64,000 nt of DNA from an uncultured Bacteroidaceae bacterium (GTDB lineage: Bacteria > Bacteroidota > Bacteroidia > Bacteroidales > Bacteroidaceae). The notes under the pieces are model-generated. The model was not told the origin of the DNA. It ran no database searches and worked only from the letters and a program-made list of their open reading frames with translations. The translations under genes were made by a program, and so were the position numbers. Each line of letters opens with the position of its first letter. The stretch's first letter is position 1. The stretch lies in contig CAJOHO010000004.1 in assembly GCA_905234555.1 (NCBI GenBank), forward strand, positions 1 through 64,000. Reading direction: 5' to 3'. Positions 9,192-15,929 of this stretch are shown here, one piece after another.

Positions 9192-9221
9192 CAAAGTTAA
9201 GTTTTTTCTTTGAAGTACAAG
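9192..9221 (-). promoter_or_regulatory. Promoter of trxA
   Basis: On the minus strand TAACTTTG (9199-9192) is preceded, 18 bp upstream, by TTG (9220-9218). This is a fair match to the Bacteroidetes consensus, and the transcript would begin a short distance before the trxA ATG. Confidence 0.55.
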
Positions 9222-9263
9222 CATTTTTTGATGTGAATGTGGCGAAAAGTCGAAAAAAAACAG

Positions 9264-9271
9264 TACTTTTG
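9264..9271 (+). promoter_or_regulatory. Probable -7 box of the GH127 gene
   Basis: TACTTTTG fits TAnnTTTG and lies about 73 bp before the GH127 ATG. No good -33 TTTG is found at the right spacing, so the assignment is tentative. Confidence 0.4.
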
Positions 9272-9343
9272 CAAAGTAAAATAGTAAAAAATGCTGATGA
9301 ATGAACGCAAATGCGTGAAGTGAGCAGTAAAAAACAATAAGGT

Positions 9344-12300
9344 ATGATGCTGAAGAAAATTGTCAAAAATCTGTGTGCATGGACAGTCTGTCTCTTGCCG
9401 ATGAGTGTTCAAGCTCAAAGTGAAATCTATCCCCAGCACTTCAATCTGGAAGAAGTGACGCTGCTGGACGGTCCGATGAAGACGGCGCTGGATGTCAACA
9501 ACAAGTTGCTGCTGCAATACGATGTGGATCGTCTGCTCACTCCGTTTATACGTCAGGCAGGTCTCAAGACCGGTAAGTACAAGAACTGGGTGACGCAACA
9601 TCCTTCGTTCTCCAACTGGGGTCTTTCCGACTGGTCTCTCGAAGGACATGTGGGCGGTCACTACCTCACAGCCTTGGCGTTGGCTTACGCAGCCACTGAG
9701 GATGCGGATGTGAAGTCGCAGATGAAAACGCGTCTTGACTATATGCTCGACATCCTGAAAGACTGTCAGGATGCCTACGACAGCAATACCGAAGGCCTTT
9801 ATGGCTTTATCGGCGGACAGCCCATCAACCAGATTTGGACAGGACTTTATAAGGGCGACCTGGCTCCGTTCAAGCAGTATGGCGGTTGGGTGCCGTTCTA
9901 TTGCCAGCATAAGGTGTTGGCAGGTTTGCGCGATGCCTGGCTTTATACCGACAGCGACCTCGCCAAGGAACTCTTCCGCAAGATGTGCGACTGGAGCGTG
10001 AACGTGGTAAAAAACCTGACTACCGATCAGATTCAGGACATTCTGGGTTGGGAACATGGTGGTATGAACGAACCACTGGCTGATGCTTACCTGCTTTTTG
10101 GCGACCAGAAATATCTCACGGCAGCCAAGAAGTACAGCCACCAGACCATGATCAGCAACATGCAAACCCTCAACACCACCTTCCTCGATGGCAAACACGC
10201 TAACACGCAGGTACCTAAGTACATAGGTTTTGAGCGCATTTATCAGGTGGACAGCCGAGTGACTTCCTACCAGAAGGCTGCCCATAACTTCTGGCAGGAC
10301 GTAGCCCAGAACCGCACCGTCTGCATTGGCGGCAACAGCGTGAGCGAACATTTCCTGTCTGCTTCACGCGGTTCGCAGTATATTGAGAACCTCGAAGGGC
10401 CAGAGAGCTGTAACACCAACAACATGCTCAAACTCTCCGAAGACCTCTTCGACGAAACCCACGATGCACGCTATGTGGATTTCTATGAAGCTGCCACCTG
10501 GAACCACATTCTCTCCACCCAAGATCCCAACACGGGCGGTTATGTCTATTTCACGACCCTCCGTCCACAGGGTTACCGCATTTATTCGCAAGTGAATCAG
10601 GGAATGTGGTGCTGCGTGGGAACAGGTATGGAGAATCACAGTAAATACGGTCACTTCATCTATACGCATAGTGAAGACAACCAAACCCTCTACATCAATC
10701 TCTTTACTGCCTCCAAACTTAGTTCGGAACATTTCGCCCTAACTCAGGAGACACAGTTCCCCTATCAGGCAGCTTCGAAGATCACGATTGACAAAGCTGG
10801 TACCTACACGCTGGCAGTTCGCCATCCTGCATGGGTGGCCGACGGATTTGCCGTCAGCGTCAACGGAGCAGCTGTGAATGCTGCTGTCCAGAAAGGAACG
10901 GCCTCGTATGTGGAGATTCAGCGTGAGTGGAACGTAGGTGATGTGGTGGATATCCTTCTGCCGATGGAACTGCGCTATGAGGTGTGTCCTAACTATACCG
11001 ACTACATTGCTTTCAAGTATGGTCCTATCCTTCTGGCTGCACAGACCACAGCGGTTTCGAAAGCTGAGGAAGCCAGCACCGGACTGACTTACGAAGCGCT
11101 TCAGAACGAATACGGAGGTGAGGGACGTATGGACCACTCACCTGGTGCACGTGCCAAGTCGCTCAAGCTTTCGTCTGCTCCTCTGCTCATCGGTGAACGC
11201 AGCGAGGTGCTCAGTCGTGTGGAACGCAATCGCGACGCACTCTCCTTTACCCTTCGTGTCAATCAAGGCAAGTGGACCACCCTGAAGCTCGTGCCTTTCT
11301 ACGAGATTCAGCATGCCCGCTATTGCTGCTATTTCTACCAGCAGACACAGGAGAACTACGAGAAATCCGATATGGGACGTGCCGATGCTGAGGCTGCAGC
11401 CCTCGAAACTCGTACACTCGACTTCGTGGCGACAGGTGAACAGCAGAGTGAGGCAGGACACGCAGGTCGTTATTCCAGCAATTCGGGTAAAGGCTCCTAC
11501 AACGGCGAGTTCTACCGTGATGCACAAAGTGGTGGCTGGTTTGAATATACCCTCGATACCAAGGGACAGACCGACAGCATCGCTGTGATGATGCGATTCA
11601 CCACAGCCGACAAGGGACGTGTGGGTACCCTTTATGTGGATAGCAAACAACTGGCGAGAATCACCATTCCTTCCTCTCATGTCAACGCTGACGATAACGG
11701 CTTCTTCAACGAAGAATATCCTATTCCCTCCGACTGGCTCCTGCAGAGCGACGGAACACCCAAGCAGAGCATCGTTGTTCGCTTTGTGGCTTCTGGCACT
11801 ACGCCCATCCCTGGTCTCTATTACCTGCGACTGGTTAATGGCTACGGACGTTACAACTACCGTTTCGTCTGCACGGACTGGACCACAGGTGATGCCAATC
11901 GTGTGGCTGCCAGTAAGTTTTCTTATGACGCTGATGCCAACACCATCCGCATCAATGCCGGCACAGGCAACAACAACGTCTGCCTCATGATGAAGACGGA
12001 AGGGAAGAAATATCTGGTGCGTGAGGAACAGAAATACCTGGTGGTGAAAGGAAAGAACCTCAATACCGCTTCCGGCAAGAGTTACCTGTGGTGGCTCAAC
12101 GGTGTGAATCGCGGATCCAGCGTGGCTCCGTCTGTGGTTACGACGGCTTCGGACGGTGAAATTGTTGTTGCTTGGGATATCACCCAAAGCGGCATCGACG
12201 ATAACTGCAAGGGCAGTTCGTGGGATTTTGCTACGGGTCAGACCATCTTCGGCTTGACCGCCACTCGTACGCCTGCCACCATCTCCTATATCGGGTTCCA

Positions 12301-12517
12301 AGCGTCCGTTGATGATTTCCTGGAGGCTGTCGGCATCCGCAGTGTGTCGGCAGAAGAGAAGAATGCGACCTCGGGAAAAGGTAAAGATGCTGGCGTCTAT
12401 GACCTCTCAGGCCGCAAACTTAAAGACTCAGAAACTTCACTCCCCTCTTTCGGAGGGGCTGGGGGAGGCTTCAAAAGCTCAATCGTGATTGCCAGCGGCA
12501 AGAAAATCCTGAAATGA
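9344..12517 (+). CDS. Secreted GH127-type beta-L-arabinofuranosidase-like enzyme with T9SS tail
   Basis: The signal peptide spans residues 1-24. A DUF1680/GH127 catalytic domain follows (about 30-560). The metal/cysteine site of the family is recognisable: Glu-x-Cys in 'GPESCNTNNML' (near residue 355) and the paired Cys in 'MWCCVGTGMEN' (near 421), where the known enzymes place the nucleophilic Cys. Downstream are accessory beta-rich domains (about 610-830). The tail 'VYDLSGRKL ... SIVIASGKKILK' resembles a T9SS sorting signal. The tail is interrupted by an in-frame copy of the C-rich dispersed repeat, encoding 'SLPSFGGAGGGF'. GH127 enzymes act on arabinose-containing glycans; the exact substrate here is unknown. 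The stop overlaps the tsaE start (ATGATG). Confidence 0.88.
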   Translation: MMLKKIVKNLCAWTVCLLPMSVQAQSEIYPQHFNLEEVTLLDGPMKTALDVNNKLLLQYDVDRLLTPFIRQAGLKTGKYKNWVTQHPSFSNWGLSDWSLEGHVGGHYLTALALAYAATEDADVKSQMKTRLDYMLDILKDCQDAYDSNTEGLYGFIGGQPINQIWTGLYKGDLAPFKQYGGWVPFYCQHKVLAGLRDAWLYTDSDLAKELFRKMCDWSVNVVKNLTTDQIQDILGWEHGGMNEPLADAYLLFGDQKYLTAAKKYSHQTMISNMQTLNTTFLDGKHANTQVPKYIGFERIYQVDSRVTSYQKAAHNFWQDVAQNRTVCIGGNSVSEHFLSASRGSQYIENLEGPESCNTNNMLKLSEDLFDETHDARYVDFYEAATWNHILSTQDPNTGGYVYFTTLRPQGYRIYSQVNQGMWCCVGTGMENHSKYGHFIYTHSEDNQTLYINLFTASKLSSEHFALTQETQFPYQAASKITIDKAGTYTLAVRHPAWVADGFAVSVNGAAVNAAVQKGTASYVEIQREWNVGDVVDILLPMELRYEVCPNYTDYIAFKYGPILLAAQTTAVSKAEEASTGLTYEALQNEYGGEGRMDHSPGARAKSLKLSSAPLLIGERSEVLSRVERNRDALSFTLRVNQGKWTTLKLVPFYEIQHARYCCYFYQQTQENYEKSDMGRADAEAAALETRTLDFVATGEQQSEAGHAGRYSSNSGKGSYNGEFYRDAQSGGWFEYTLDTKGQTDSIAVMMRFTTADKGRVGTLYVDSKQLARITIPSSHVNADDNGFFNEEYPIPSDWLLQSDGTPKQSIVVRFVASGTTPIPGLYYLRLVNGYGRYNYRFVCTDWTTGDANRVAASKFSYDADANTIRINAGTGNNNVCLMMKTEGKKYLVREEQKYLVVKGKNLNTASGKSYLWWLNGVNRGSSVAPSVVTTASDGEIVVAWDITQSGIDDNCKGSSWDFATGQTIFGLTATRTPATISYIGFQASVDDFLEAVGIRSVSAEEKNATSGKGKDAGVYDLSGRKLKDSETSLPSFGGAGGGFKSSIVIASGKKILK
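12439..12474. repeat. C-rich dispersed repeat inside the GH127 coding region
   Basis: A palindromic block (cccctctttcggaggggct, then ggggaggcttc) is read in frame as 'SLPSFGGAGGGF' in the C-terminal sorting tail. It is nearly identical to 47280-47313. Confidence 0.85.
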
Positions 12518-12933
12518 TGGAAATACGAATTAACTCCCTCGACGATATCAATGCAGCGGCACAGCAGTTCGTTGCTGCTATGCGTGGACGCCGCATCTTT
12601 GCCTTCTACGGCAAGATGGGCGCAGGCAAGACCACCTTCATCAAAGCCGTTTGTGAGGAACTGGGTGTGAAAGACGTCATCAATTCCCCTACTTTCGCCA
12701 TCGTCAACGAATATCTGGATGGTCGTGGAGAGACCATCTACCATTTCGATTTCTACCGATTCCGTCGTGCCAGCGAAGCCTACGACATCGGTTTCGACGA
12801 TTATGTCTATAGCGGAAACCTCTGCTTCATGGAGTGGCCCGAACTCATCGAGGAACTCCTACCCGACGAAACCGTTCGCGTCACCATCGAGGAACTGCCC
12901 GACGGCAGTCGCCTCGTCTGTTTCCCCGACTGA
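12514..12933 (+). CDS. tsaE: tRNA threonylcarbamoyladenosine biosynthesis ATPase
   Basis: TsaE is the ATPase that supports the TsaBD complex in making t6A37 of ANN-decoding tRNAs. The Walker A motif is 'GKMGAGKTTFIKAV', followed by 'SPTFAIVNEY', 'YHFDFYRF' and 'FMEWPELIEELLP', all family hallmarks. It has 139 residues. The first ATG (12514) overlaps the GH127 stop, and a second ATG at 12517 is equally possible. The overlap suggests translational coupling to the GH127 gene, an unusual partner. Confidence 0.95.
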   Translation: MMEIRINSLDDINAAAQQFVAAMRGRRIFAFYGKMGAGKTTFIKAVCEELGVKDVINSPTFAIVNEYLDGRGETIYHFDFYRFRRASEAYDIGFDDYVYSGNLCFMEWPELIEELLPDETVRVTIEELPDGSRLVCFPD

Positions 12934-12952
12934 TTGCTGTTAATTCTAAAGG

Positions 12953-13031
12953 TAATTCCGTGATTCCTAAATCGTAAATAAACAGAAAATCGAAAATAAA
13001 TAGTAAATCGTAAATCGCCAATTCGTAAATA
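12953..13031. repeat. AATCGTAAAT tandem repeat block
   Basis: About 80 bp of degenerate 9-10-bp units (attccgtga, aaatcgtaaat, aaaatcg, aattcgtaaat) fills the gap between tsaE and the methyltransferase gene. Related units occur in frame inside aroA and near the end of the GH9 gene. Confidence 0.75.
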
Positions 13032-13035
13032 CATT

Positions 13036-13575
13036 TTGGGTTTAAAACTGAAGATCACAGAGATGGGTCGCTTGAGTGTGGAGGCATTCAGGCAGAGCCG
13101 TAAGATGCCGCTGGTCGTGGTGTTGGACAATGTGCGGTCTATGTATAACGTGGGCAGCGTGTTCCGCACCAGCGACGCCTACCGTGTGGAGCGTATTCTG
13201 CTGTGTGGCATCACGGCAACTCCCCCTCATGTGGAAATCCATAAGACAGCGTTAGGGGCAGAAGAAAGTGTGGCGTGGGAACACTACGTCTCAACGGAAG
13301 AGGCTGTTCGTCAGCTCAAAGCAGAGGGCTACACCTTGCTCGCCGTTGAACAAGCTCACGACAGCATTTCCCTGCAGTCGTTTAGTCCTCAGCCAGATAC
13401 TAAATACGCCATCGTTCTGGGCAACGAGGTGAAGGGTGTGCAGCAGTCTGTCGTTGACCTCTGCGACTATTGTCTCGAACTCCCTCAGTTCGGTACCAAG
13501 CATTCCCTCAATGTCTCCACCACAGCTGGCATCGTCATCTGGGAAATGGCCAAAAGTTTTTTAATTCATAATTAA
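13036..13575 (+). CDS. SpoU/TrmH-family RNA 2'-O-methyltransferase
   Basis: A SPOUT (alpha/beta-knot) methyltransferase that transfers methyl from SAM to a ribose 2'-OH in tRNA or rRNA. Motif 1 is 'VVVLDNVRSMYNVGSVFRTSDAY', motif 2 'YAIVLGNEVKGV' and motif 3 'KHSLNVSTTAGIV'. It has 179 residues without the N-terminal substrate domain of RlmB, so the substrate is unknown. The TTG at 13036 keeps the conserved N-terminal 'KLKITEMGRLSVEAF'. The ATG at 13063 would cut this, so TTG is preferred. The coding region begins straight after a repeat block. Confidence 0.88.
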   Translation: MGLKLKITEMGRLSVEAFRQSRKMPLVVVLDNVRSMYNVGSVFRTSDAYRVERILLCGITATPPHVEIHKTALGAEESVAWEHYVSTEEAVRQLKAEGYTLLAVEQAHDSISLQSFSPQPDTKYAIVLGNEVKGVQQSVVDLCDYCLELPQFGTKHSLNVSTTAGIVIWEMAKSFLIHN

Positions 13576-13589
13576 CTACGTTGAATCTT

Positions 13590-13638
13590 GTCGCGACTCA
13601 GCAATCATCAATCAAGCTTGTGATTGCGTTCGCTGCTC
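13590..13638 (-). repeat. AGCGAGAGC-family dispersed repeat, copy 1
   Basis: Read on the minus strand: AGCGAACGCAATCAC, then TTGATTGATGATTGC, then TGAGTCGCGAC. It matches the pattern of 44561-44604 and of 57310-57271 (AGCGAGAGCA, ATGCTCGCAT, TTGCCGAG, CGTGA). Confidence 0.6.
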
Positions 13639-13641
13639 CAA

Positions 13642-13702
13642 GAATTCATAATTCATAATTCATAATTCATAATGCATAATTCATAATTCATAATTGATAA
13701 TT
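13642..13702. repeat. AATTCATAATTCATAATT tandem repeat upstream of aroA
   Basis: About six copies of a 9-bp unit (attcataat, with one gcataat and one gataatt variant) end 6 bp before the aroA ATG. The related blocks are 27831-27870, 30221-30264 and 41682-41720. Confidence 0.85.
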
Positions 13703-13708
13703 TGAATC

Positions 13709-15097
13709 ATGACCTTTCATATAAAAAGGACGGATCAGGCATTTGGCATCATCCAGGAGCCGGTAACGCTTCCTTGGTCGAAAAGCATGAGCAACCGTGT
13801 GTTGGCGGTCAATGCTTTGTGTCATATCAAAGATGGACGCATAGACCCAGAGTGGTGTCGTCGGTTGGGTGCAGGACTGGAGGGCATCAATCCCCAGTCG
13901 TCGTTTATCTGCGACGATACGCAGGCAATGCTCAACTGGCTTTCCGACGAAGAATTATTCAATGGCCAATCGGTAAATCGTAAATCGTCCAATTGTAAAT
14001 CAATAGATGTTGGAGCTGCAGGAACGGCAATGCGTTTCTCTGCAGCCATCTTGTCGATGCTCCGAGGCACATACGTCCTGACCGGTTCTGCCCGCATGAA
14101 GGAGCGTCCCATCGGTGTGTTGGTAGATGCCCTGCGCAGCCTGGGTGCCAAAATCGACTATTTAGAAAAAGAAGGTTTCCCACCCATACAAATAACAGGA
14201 ATTGGAGAAAAAATTCTTCATTCTTCACTCTTCACTCTTCACTCTTCACTCTTAACCCTCCCTGGCTCCGTCAGTTCCCAGTATGTCTCTGCATTGCTGA
14301 TGATTGGACCGTTGCTGCCGCAGGGATTGACGTTGACGCTGACAGGCGAGGTGGTGTCACGTCCGTATATTGATATGACATTGGGAGTAATGCGGCATAC
14401 AGGTGCTGAGGCCGACTGGACAGACGACCACACCATCGAGGTGAAGCCCGTTCCCTATAACCCATTGCAGGGTATGGCCATCGAGAACGACTGGAGCGCA
14501 GCCAGCTACTGGTATGAAGTGCTGGCGCTCAACGGACAGCCAGGCAGCGAGATTCGCCTGCGCAATTTGTGGCAGGGAAGTATGCAGGGAGATTCCACCG
14601 TTCAGGAAATCTTTAAGCATTTAGGCGTAGAGACCGAGCATCTGCTTGACGACCACGACACAGTGGTCCTGCGTGCCACAGGGAAGGTGTGCGAACGTCT
14701 CGACTGGGACTTTGTTACCACTCCCGACTTGGCACAGACCGTCGTCGTCACCTGCTGTATGTTAGGCGTTCCCTTCCGATTTACAGGCCTCCAGAGCCTG
14801 AAAATCAAGGAGACAGACCGCATTGTCGCCCTCCAGACCGAACTACGCAAATTTGGATTTGAAGTGGGTGGAGATGAAAAGTCAATGTGGTGGGATTCTT
14901 CACTTTCTCCCCTCCCTCGGGAGGGCAGGGGAGGGGTCGATACCTACAAGGATCACCGCATGGCGATGTCCTTTGCCCCTTGCGCTTTGAAGCTGGGCGA
15001 AATTGCCATCAACGATCCGATGGTTGTGACGAAGTCCTATCCCTCCTATTGGGAGCAATTAGCGAAGCTGGGTTTTCGCATTATTCAACGAAGCTAA
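13709..15097 (+). CDS. aroA: 3-phosphoshikimate 1-carboxyvinyltransferase (EPSP synthase) with three repeat-derived inserts
   Basis: The sixth step of the shikimate pathway: PEP plus shikimate-3-phosphate gives EPSP. Key residues are present: 'PWSKSMSNR' (residues 22-30), 'GAAGTAMRF', 'RMKERPIG', 'SSQYVSALLM', the Asp of 'TPDLAQT', 'KETDRIVALQ', 'DHRMAM' and 'VTKSYPSYWEQL'. The 462-residue length exceeds the roughly 410-430 of typical forms. The excess is explained by three in-frame blocks with the sequence of this genome's dispersed repeats: about residues 84-100 (GTAAATC units), 169-183 (TTCACTC units, giving 'LHSSLFTLHSSLL') and 397-410 (C-rich palindrome, giving 'SPLPREGRGG'). All three fall between conserved motifs, so the enzyme could still work. 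Confidence 0.95.
   Translation: MTFHIKRTDQAFGIIQEPVTLPWSKSMSNRVLAVNALCHIKDGRIDPEWCRRLGAGLEGINPQSSFICDDTQAMLNWLSDEELFNGQSVNRKSSNCKSIDVGAAGTAMRFSAAILSMLRGTYVLTGSARMKERPIGVLVDALRSLGAKIDYLEKEGFPPIQITGIGEKILHSSLFTLHSSLLTLPGSVSSQYVSALLMIGPLLPQGLTLTLTGEVVSRPYIDMTLGVMRHTGAEADWTDDHTIEVKPVPYNPLQGMAIENDWSAASYWYEVLALNGQPGSEIRLRNLWQGSMQGDSTVQEIFKHLGVETEHLLDDHDTVVLRATGKVCERLDWDFVTTPDLAQTVVVTCCMLGVPFRFTGLQSLKIKETDRIVALQTELRKFGFEVGGDEKSMWWDSSLSPLPREGRGGVDTYKDHRMAMSFAPCALKLGEIAINDPMVVTKSYPSYWEQLAKLGFRIIQRS
13957..14008. repeat. GTAAATCGTAAATC repeat inside aroA
   Basis: Units of (g)taaatcg are read in frame as 'SVNRKSSNCKSID' just before the 'VGAAGTAMRF' motif. The same units form intergenic blocks at 12953-13031 and 38949-38981. 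Confidence 0.8.
14214..14256. repeat. TTCACTC tandem repeat inside aroA
   Basis: Four copies of a ttcactc/ttcattc unit are read in frame as 'LHSSLFTLHSSLLTL', just before the 'PGSVSSQYVSALLM' motif. The sequence is the reverse complement of the block upstream of rpoN. Confidence 0.85.
14899..14940. repeat. C-rich palindromic repeat inside aroA
   Basis: The block ctcccctccctcgggagggc plus aggggagggg is read in frame as 'LSPLPREGRGG', just ahead of the conserved 'TYKDHRMAM'. Confidence 0.85.
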
Positions 15098-15106
15098 TTA
15101 TGCATT

Positions 15107-15406
15107 ATGAATTCTGAATTAAACAAAGACTTCACTTGCTGCGGACAACATGAGGTATGCGAGAAAACCCGCTACCTCACGCAGCCCGACATAGAATATT
15201 TTGAGGATGAGGAACTGGACCGCTTCAGAGGGTTCAGCTCGGATGCTTATTCTGAAGAAGAGACAGACGAGTTCCGTGAAGTGCTCTACACGATGCGCGA
15301 AACCGAAGTGTCAGACTGGCTGCACAGCCTCCAGTTGCGTGGTGTAGAACTCCCCGACGGCCTAAAAGATGAAGTCCTGATGATTGTCGGCGAACAACGG
15401 AGTTAA
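15107..15406 (+). CDS. Conserved Bacteroidales small acidic protein
   Basis: A 99-residue protein: 'CCGQHEVCEKTRYLT', 'YFEDEELDRFRG', 'EFREVLYTMRE', 'LHSLQLRGVELPD'. I recall near-identical proteins across Bacteroidales, sometimes labelled phospholipase without clear basis. No signal peptide, membrane segment or catalytic motif is seen. It starts 9 bp after aroA, inside a short aattatgcattatgaattc repeat, so the first residues are repeat-derived. Co-transcription with aroA is likely. The function is unknown. Confidence 0.75.
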   Translation: MNSELNKDFTCCGQHEVCEKTRYLTQPDIEYFEDEELDRFRGFSSDAYSEEETDEFREVLYTMRETEVSDWLHSLQLRGVELPDGLKDEVLMIVGEQRS

Positions 15407-15411
15407 GGACC

Positions 15412-15453
15412 TCAGAATACTCGGAGTACTCAGAAATCGGAGTGCTTGGAATA
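15412..15453. repeat. CGGAGTACTC repeat block, copy 1
   Basis: Units tcagaatac, tcggagtactc, agaaatcgg and agtgcttggaatac, built around the palindrome GAGTACTC. The same units occur at 36855-36911 and 43390-43455. Confidence 0.75.
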
Positions 15454-15830
15454 CAGTTGTAGGAAGGGTTTCAGAACATGCCTAAGTAACTTTTAGAACA
15501 TGTGTTAAGGCAAAGGTTCAGTTTGTGTTAAGGGTTAGTAAATTTAGAGTTAAGAGTTACGGGATTTGGAGTTAAGGGAAAAAATCGTAAGTGTTAAGGC
15601 AAACTGCGAAAATGGTTAACAGAGGGAATGCTTGATGAAGACATTTTGACATGTAACGCTGTAACGCTTTGCTGTCTTTTCCTAGTTTTGGTTGACAGTT
15701 TTTTGCTTATTTCCTGATGTGGTTGACAGGCAGTCTTTTTTTGTTTTTTTTAGAAAATGTAAAGTCTGTTTGCCATTTTTTTGTTGGCGCTGTACTTTTT
15801 TACGTTTTTTTAATTTTTTTTCTCGATTTT

Positions 15831-15862
15831 TTTGCTTATCACAAAATAAAGATGTATATTTG
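15831..15862 (+). promoter_or_regulatory. Promoter of the exported-protein locus
   Basis: TTTG (15831-15834), 20 bp, TATATTTG (15855-15862): an exact match to the Bacteroidetes -33/-7 consensus. It is the only strong promoter found ahead of the seven-gene block. Confidence 0.8.
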
Positions 15863-15929
15863 TAAGTCAAATGACTTAACGACTAAATACATCGATTCCT
15901 AATTATCAAAAACTAATAAAAACAGCTAA

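Larger units (their letters stand above)
15407..15929. other. Long A/T-rich leader region of the exported-protein locus
   Basis: No gene is seen in these 523 bases. The stretch holds a GGAGTACTC repeat block (15412-15453), several degenerate 'gttaagg'/'agagttaag' words (about 15500-15600) and long T-runs (15737-15833). A canonical Bacteroidetes promoter lies at 15831-15862. The leader from that promoter to the ATG at 15930 is about 60 nt. Confidence 0.7.

Noticed and set aside
11138..12301. Minus-strand frame of 387 codons
   Set aside because: It is antisense to the GH127 gene, with no promoter or conserved motif.
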